A model generated the notes under the pieces. It was not told where the DNA came from and did no database searches. It saw only the letters and a program-made list of their open reading frames with translations. A stretch of 15,735 bases of DNA from the NCBI GenBank assembly GCA_905210525.1, contig CAJLXE010000012.1, positions 1-15,735 of the forward strand, read 5' to 3'. Shown one piece after another: positions 12,918-15,735 of the stretch (the stretch's first letter is position 1; each line of letters opens with the position of its first letter). The stretch is from an uncultured Clostridia bacterium. GTDB taxonomy: Bacteria > Bacillota > Clostridia > HGM11327. A program made the translations under genes and the position numbers.

Positions 12918-15530
12918 ATGACAACACAGCGAATCATCGACTCTCTGCAAAATAAACCGGATAATTATATATTTCCGTTTTTCTGGCAGCACAATGAAGA
13001 TGACGGTAAACTTATTGAAGAAATTCACGCAATCTACAATTCCGGAATAAAAGCCCTGGGCGTCGAATCAAGAGATTACGTGGGCTTCGGCACCGATTGC
13101 TGGTGGCACACAATGACTGTAATACTGGAAGAATGTAAAAAGCTTGATATGAAAGTATGGCTTCTCGACGACGAATCGTTTCCGTCCGGAAAAGCAAACG
13201 GCGCATTTGAAAAGCGTCCGGATTTAGCCGCGTGCGGAATAACGGAACGTCATTCGGATGTTGTCGGACCTGTTACAAACGGATCTGTGCTCACAGACTG
13301 GGAAACTTCACCCGATGACGAACTTGTTGCAATCCTTGCCTGCGAACGCGCGGGATATGAAGAAAAGCTTACAGGCAAAGTAATAAACATAACCGACAAC
13401 GCCAAAGACGGCATGGTATATTTTGATCTTCCCGAAGGCTGCTTCAGAATCATGTTCCTGTACAAAACACGCTCCGGCATGGGCAAATGGGGACATCGTT
13501 ATGCGGATATGTTCTGCGAAGAATCAACGGACCTCTTTATCGAAACCGTTTATGAGGAACATTACAAGCGTTTCAAAGAATATTTCGGCAACACGTTCGT
13601 AGGGTTCTTTTCCGACGAGCCTTGCTTTGCAAACGCAACCAACCTCGGCTACATTGCCGATTTCGGAATAAAATACTGTCACTTCCCGTGGCGCAATGAA
13701 TTTATCGACAAGCTCAATTCAAAATTCGACGGCAGATTTGTGGATTACCTTCCCGCACTGTGGTATGATTTCGGCGAAAGCACCGCAAAAGTGCGTTTTG
13801 AATTCATGAATATGCTTTCCGAAAAATACAGCACTAATTTCTGCTGGAAGCTCGGCAACTGGTGCCGCGATCACGGCGTAATGTATATAGGTCATGTCAT
13901 AGAAGACAAGGATCAGAACACAAAAACGTCGGGCGGTACAGCACATTATTTCCGTGCGCTTGACGGTCAGGATATGGGCGGTATAGATACTGTTCTCGGA
14001 CAGACAACCCCCGGTATGACAAACTACATAATGAGAGTTCCGTGCAGTTACGACATTTCGGAACCGGATTTCTTCCACTTTACATTACCCAAGCTTGCGC
14101 CGTCTCATGCGCATATACAGCCGCTCAAAAAAGGCCGTTCCATGTGCGAAATATACGGTGCTTACGGCTGGGTTGAAGGTCTTAAAATGATGAAATGGAT
14201 GACGGATATGATGCTTGTAAGAGGTATAAATCATTTTGTTCCTCATGCATTTTCGCCTAAATTCCCGGACCCCGACTGTCCTCCGCATATGTATGCAAAC
14301 GGTACAAATCCAGAATACAAAAAGTTCCGTCTGCTCATGGAATATACAAACAGAATAAGCCATATGCTGAGCGGCGGACTCCATATCCCCACTGCTGCGA
14401 TACACTATCACGCCGAAGCTGAATGGTCAAGCTCAGAATTTACAACATGCCACGGTCTTGCAAGACTTCTTACGGAAAATCAGTTGGATTTTGACATAAT
14501 ACCGACAGATTATCTTGCAAAGGCTTCCGTTAAAGACGGCAAAATCATAATAAACGGAGAGAGCTATCCCTGCCTGCTGATTCCGAAAAGCAAATACCTC
14601 TCGCTTGATATGCTCAAAACGGCACGCAGACTTGCCGATGAAGGTGCGTATGTAATATTTGAAGGTGCGGTTCCGCAAAAAGCTTCCGACGCTCCGGCTG
14701 AAGATATAAGCGGATACGTTGAGTGCAGCGAACATATGTTTGTGCTTGAAATGAATGAAATTGTCGGATATATGCGCAGCAAAGCAATGTGGGACATTAT
14801 GCCTCAAAACAACGCTCCGTATTTGCGTTATTTCCACTACAAACATCCTTCAAACGACATATATATGTTTACAAACGAAGGCATACATCATGATATAAAT
14901 ACCACTGTTGCAATCAAAGGTCTCGGCGAATGCGACTATGCCGTTTACGATGTTTTTGAAAACAAAATATACAAGAAACACACTTCGGACGGTAAAATAG
15001 ACGTTGTTCTGCCCCCGTACAATTCACTCGTATATATATTCGGCGAACTGCCCGACGGAATTGAAACCTATGCCGAATACGCGGAAAAGGAAATTATATA
15101 CCTGAATGATTCATACAGTGTCTCAATCGCAACCGAAAAGGAATATCCCGATTTCAGGCATTACAAAGATATCAATGAGCTTGTAAACATGGCGGGTAAA
15201 GACGAACTTCCGAGATTCTCCGGACACTACCGTTACGAAAAATCGTTTACAATCAACGATGTATCACCCGAAAAAATGTACTCTCTTGACCTCGGCTATG
15301 TAGGCGAATGTGCAACGGTATTCGTAAACGGAATCAAGTGCGGTGATAAAATAGCTCCTCCTTATGTGTTCGATATATCAAAAGCACTTAATCCCGGCTC
15401 GAACAAACTCGTAATTGAAGTTACTACACACTATGGCTACGAACTCCGTGGACCACTCTCAAGATTTATGCTCTTTGAACCGGCAGGTCTCCTCGGCAAA
15501 GTTATTGTTAAAATATCCGAAAAAATATAA
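12918..15530 (+). CDS. GH106-like glycoside hydrolase (alpha-L-rhamnosidase-like)
   Basis: This 870-residue protein has the layout of GH106-type enzymes. The N-terminal TIM barrel begins with YIFPFFWQHNEDDGKLIEEI and IKALGVESRDYVGFGTDCWW, then KKLDMKVWLLDDESFPSGKANG (74-95). Acidic sites follow at FVGFFSDEPCF (E234) and VMYIGHVIEDKD (E329), which are candidate catalytic residues. A middle part (about 470-620) follows, and the C-terminus has a beta-sandwich: FSGHYRYEKSFTI, ATVFVNGIKCG, PYVFDISKALNPGSNKLVIEVTT, like GH2-type sugar-binding domains. GH106 members release L-rhamnose, often from pectic or uronate-linked glycans, which would suit the uronate operon next door. The resemblance is from memory of the family and the activity is uncertain. 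ATG at 12918 follows GGAGG by eight bases. No signal peptide is visible, so it is likely cytoplasmic. Confidence 0.78.
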   Translation: MTTQRIIDSLQNKPDNYIFPFFWQHNEDDGKLIEEIHAIYNSGIKALGVESRDYVGFGTDCWWHTMTVILEECKKLDMKVWLLDDESFPSGKANGAFEKRPDLAACGITERHSDVVGPVTNGSVLTDWETSPDDELVAILACERAGYEEKLTGKVINITDNAKDGMVYFDLPEGCFRIMFLYKTRSGMGKWGHRYADMFCEESTDLFIETVYEEHYKRFKEYFGNTFVGFFSDEPCFANATNLGYIADFGIKYCHFPWRNEFIDKLNSKFDGRFVDYLPALWYDFGESTAKVRFEFMNMLSEKYSTNFCWKLGNWCRDHGVMYIGHVIEDKDQNTKTSGGTAHYFRALDGQDMGGIDTVLGQTTPGMTNYIMRVPCSYDISEPDFFHFTLPKLAPSHAHIQPLKKGRSMCEIYGAYGWVEGLKMMKWMTDMMLVRGINHFVPHAFSPKFPDPDCPPHMYANGTNPEYKKFRLLMEYTNRISHMLSGGLHIPTAAIHYHAEAEWSSSEFTTCHGLARLLTENQLDFDIIPTDYLAKASVKDGKIIINGESYPCLLIPKSKYLSLDMLKTARRLADEGAYVIFEGAVPQKASDAPAEDISGYVECSEHMFVLEMNEIVGYMRSKAMWDIMPQNNAPYLRYFHYKHPSNDIYMFTNEGIHHDINTTVAIKGLGECDYAVYDVFENKIYKKHTSDGKIDVVLPPYNSLVYIFGELPDGIETYAEYAEKEIIYLNDSYSVSIATEKEYPDFRHYKDINELVNMAGKDELPRFSGHYRYEKSFTINDVSPEKMYSLDLGYVGECATVFVNGIKCGDKIAPPYVFDISKALNPGSNKLVIEVTTHYGYELRGPLSRFMLFEPAGLLGKVIVKISEKI

Positions 15531-15609
15531 TTTCAAAGGGGAGCACAATAGGAACTTTGCAAAAGTTACCATTACAAAAGCCCCCTTGACCACTAAAAAC
15601 TATCAGAGT

Positions 15610-15659
15610 TACCAAACTGACCCGACGACTATCGTCGGGTCAGTTTGGTATTTGTTTTA
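15610..15659 (+). terminator. Long perfect hairpin, terminator of the plus-strand genes
   Basis: ACCAAACTGACCCGACGA (15611-15628) pairs perfectly with 15632-15649 around a 3-nt loop CTA, plus one extra T-A pair, making 19 bp without a mismatch. The downstream TTTGTTTT (15651-15658) serves as a U-tract. It lies about 80 nt past the hydrolase stop codon. The bases between (15531-15609) include AACTTT/AAAGTT as a smaller repeat and no gene. Beyond the hairpin (15660-15735) I see nothing recognisable. The length of the stem is unusual for a plain terminator. Confidence 0.7.
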
Positions 15660-15735
15660 CATTTCTGTTTCGGGTATTCGGCAAGGCTTATAAGCTTTAT
15701 CAATACAAATCAAGACTACTTTGCTGCATAACAAC

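Noticed and set aside
15415..15693. 92-codon plus-strand open frame over the end of the hydrolase gene
   Set aside because: Its first part is the hydrolase in another frame and its last part runs through the 19-bp hairpin; no ribosome binding site was seen.

Overview
The window looks like a chromosomal segment of a low-to-moderate-GC anaerobic Bacillota, most likely a gut-type Clostridia. The basis is the gene order SRP RNA–dnaX–ybaB–recR (also found in Bacillus and clostridia), the 'large' Gram-positive SRP RNA with an Alu domain, strong AGGAGG-type ribosome binding sites, and TTGnnn-N17-TATAAT promoters. No mobile element, CRISPR array, tRNA or rRNA was seen.

Region 1 (about 97-3705, all minus strand) is housekeeping. 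A TATAAT promoter at 3677-3705 drives a 267-nt SRP RNA (3343-3609), whose two ends pair perfectly. Then come dnaX (pol III tau subunit), ybaB/ebfC (nucleoid protein) and recR (recombinational repair). yajC (Sec translocon accessory) follows with its own predicted promoter and a hairpin terminator at 97-120. The long N-terminal extension possible for dnaX is SRP RNA sequence and was trimmed.

Region 2 (about 3786-7963, minus strand) is a tight four-gene sugar-acid operon: uxuA (mannonate dehydratase), an SDR resembling the Firmicutes D-mannonate/fructuronate oxidoreductase, a xylose-isomerase-like TIM-barrel protein, and a Gfo/Idh/MocA dehydrogenase. Gaps are 21-50 bp, every gene has a ribosome binding site, and a hairpin plus U-tract lies at 3786-3829. 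The first two genes point to D-glucuronate/D-fructuronate catabolism. The last two are a family pair often seen in oxidation-epimerisation or oxidation-elimination chemistry on sugars.

Region 3 (about 7958-15650) runs divergently on the plus strand: an AraC-family regulator with an N-terminal cupin, a parallel beta-helix carbohydrate-active protein, a COG2509-type FAD-dependent dehydrogenase, and an 870-residue GH106-like glycoside hydrolase, ending at a perfect 19-bp hairpin. The beta-helix gene is preceded by a fully consensus promoter whose spacer is filled by a perfect 8-2-8 palindrome, probably a repressor operator. Neither polysaccharide-active protein has a signal peptide, so they probably act on imported oligosaccharides.

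The working model for regions 2 and 3 is a regulated locus for a uronic-acid-containing, possibly rhamnosylated, oligosaccharide. The beta-helix and GH106-like proteins would cut it in the cytoplasm, the Gfo/Idh/MocA and TIM-barrel pair would process a released sugar, and UxuA plus the SDR would handle the uronate branch. The uronate isomerase, KDG kinase/aldolase and transporter are not in the window. Substrate assignments are inference.
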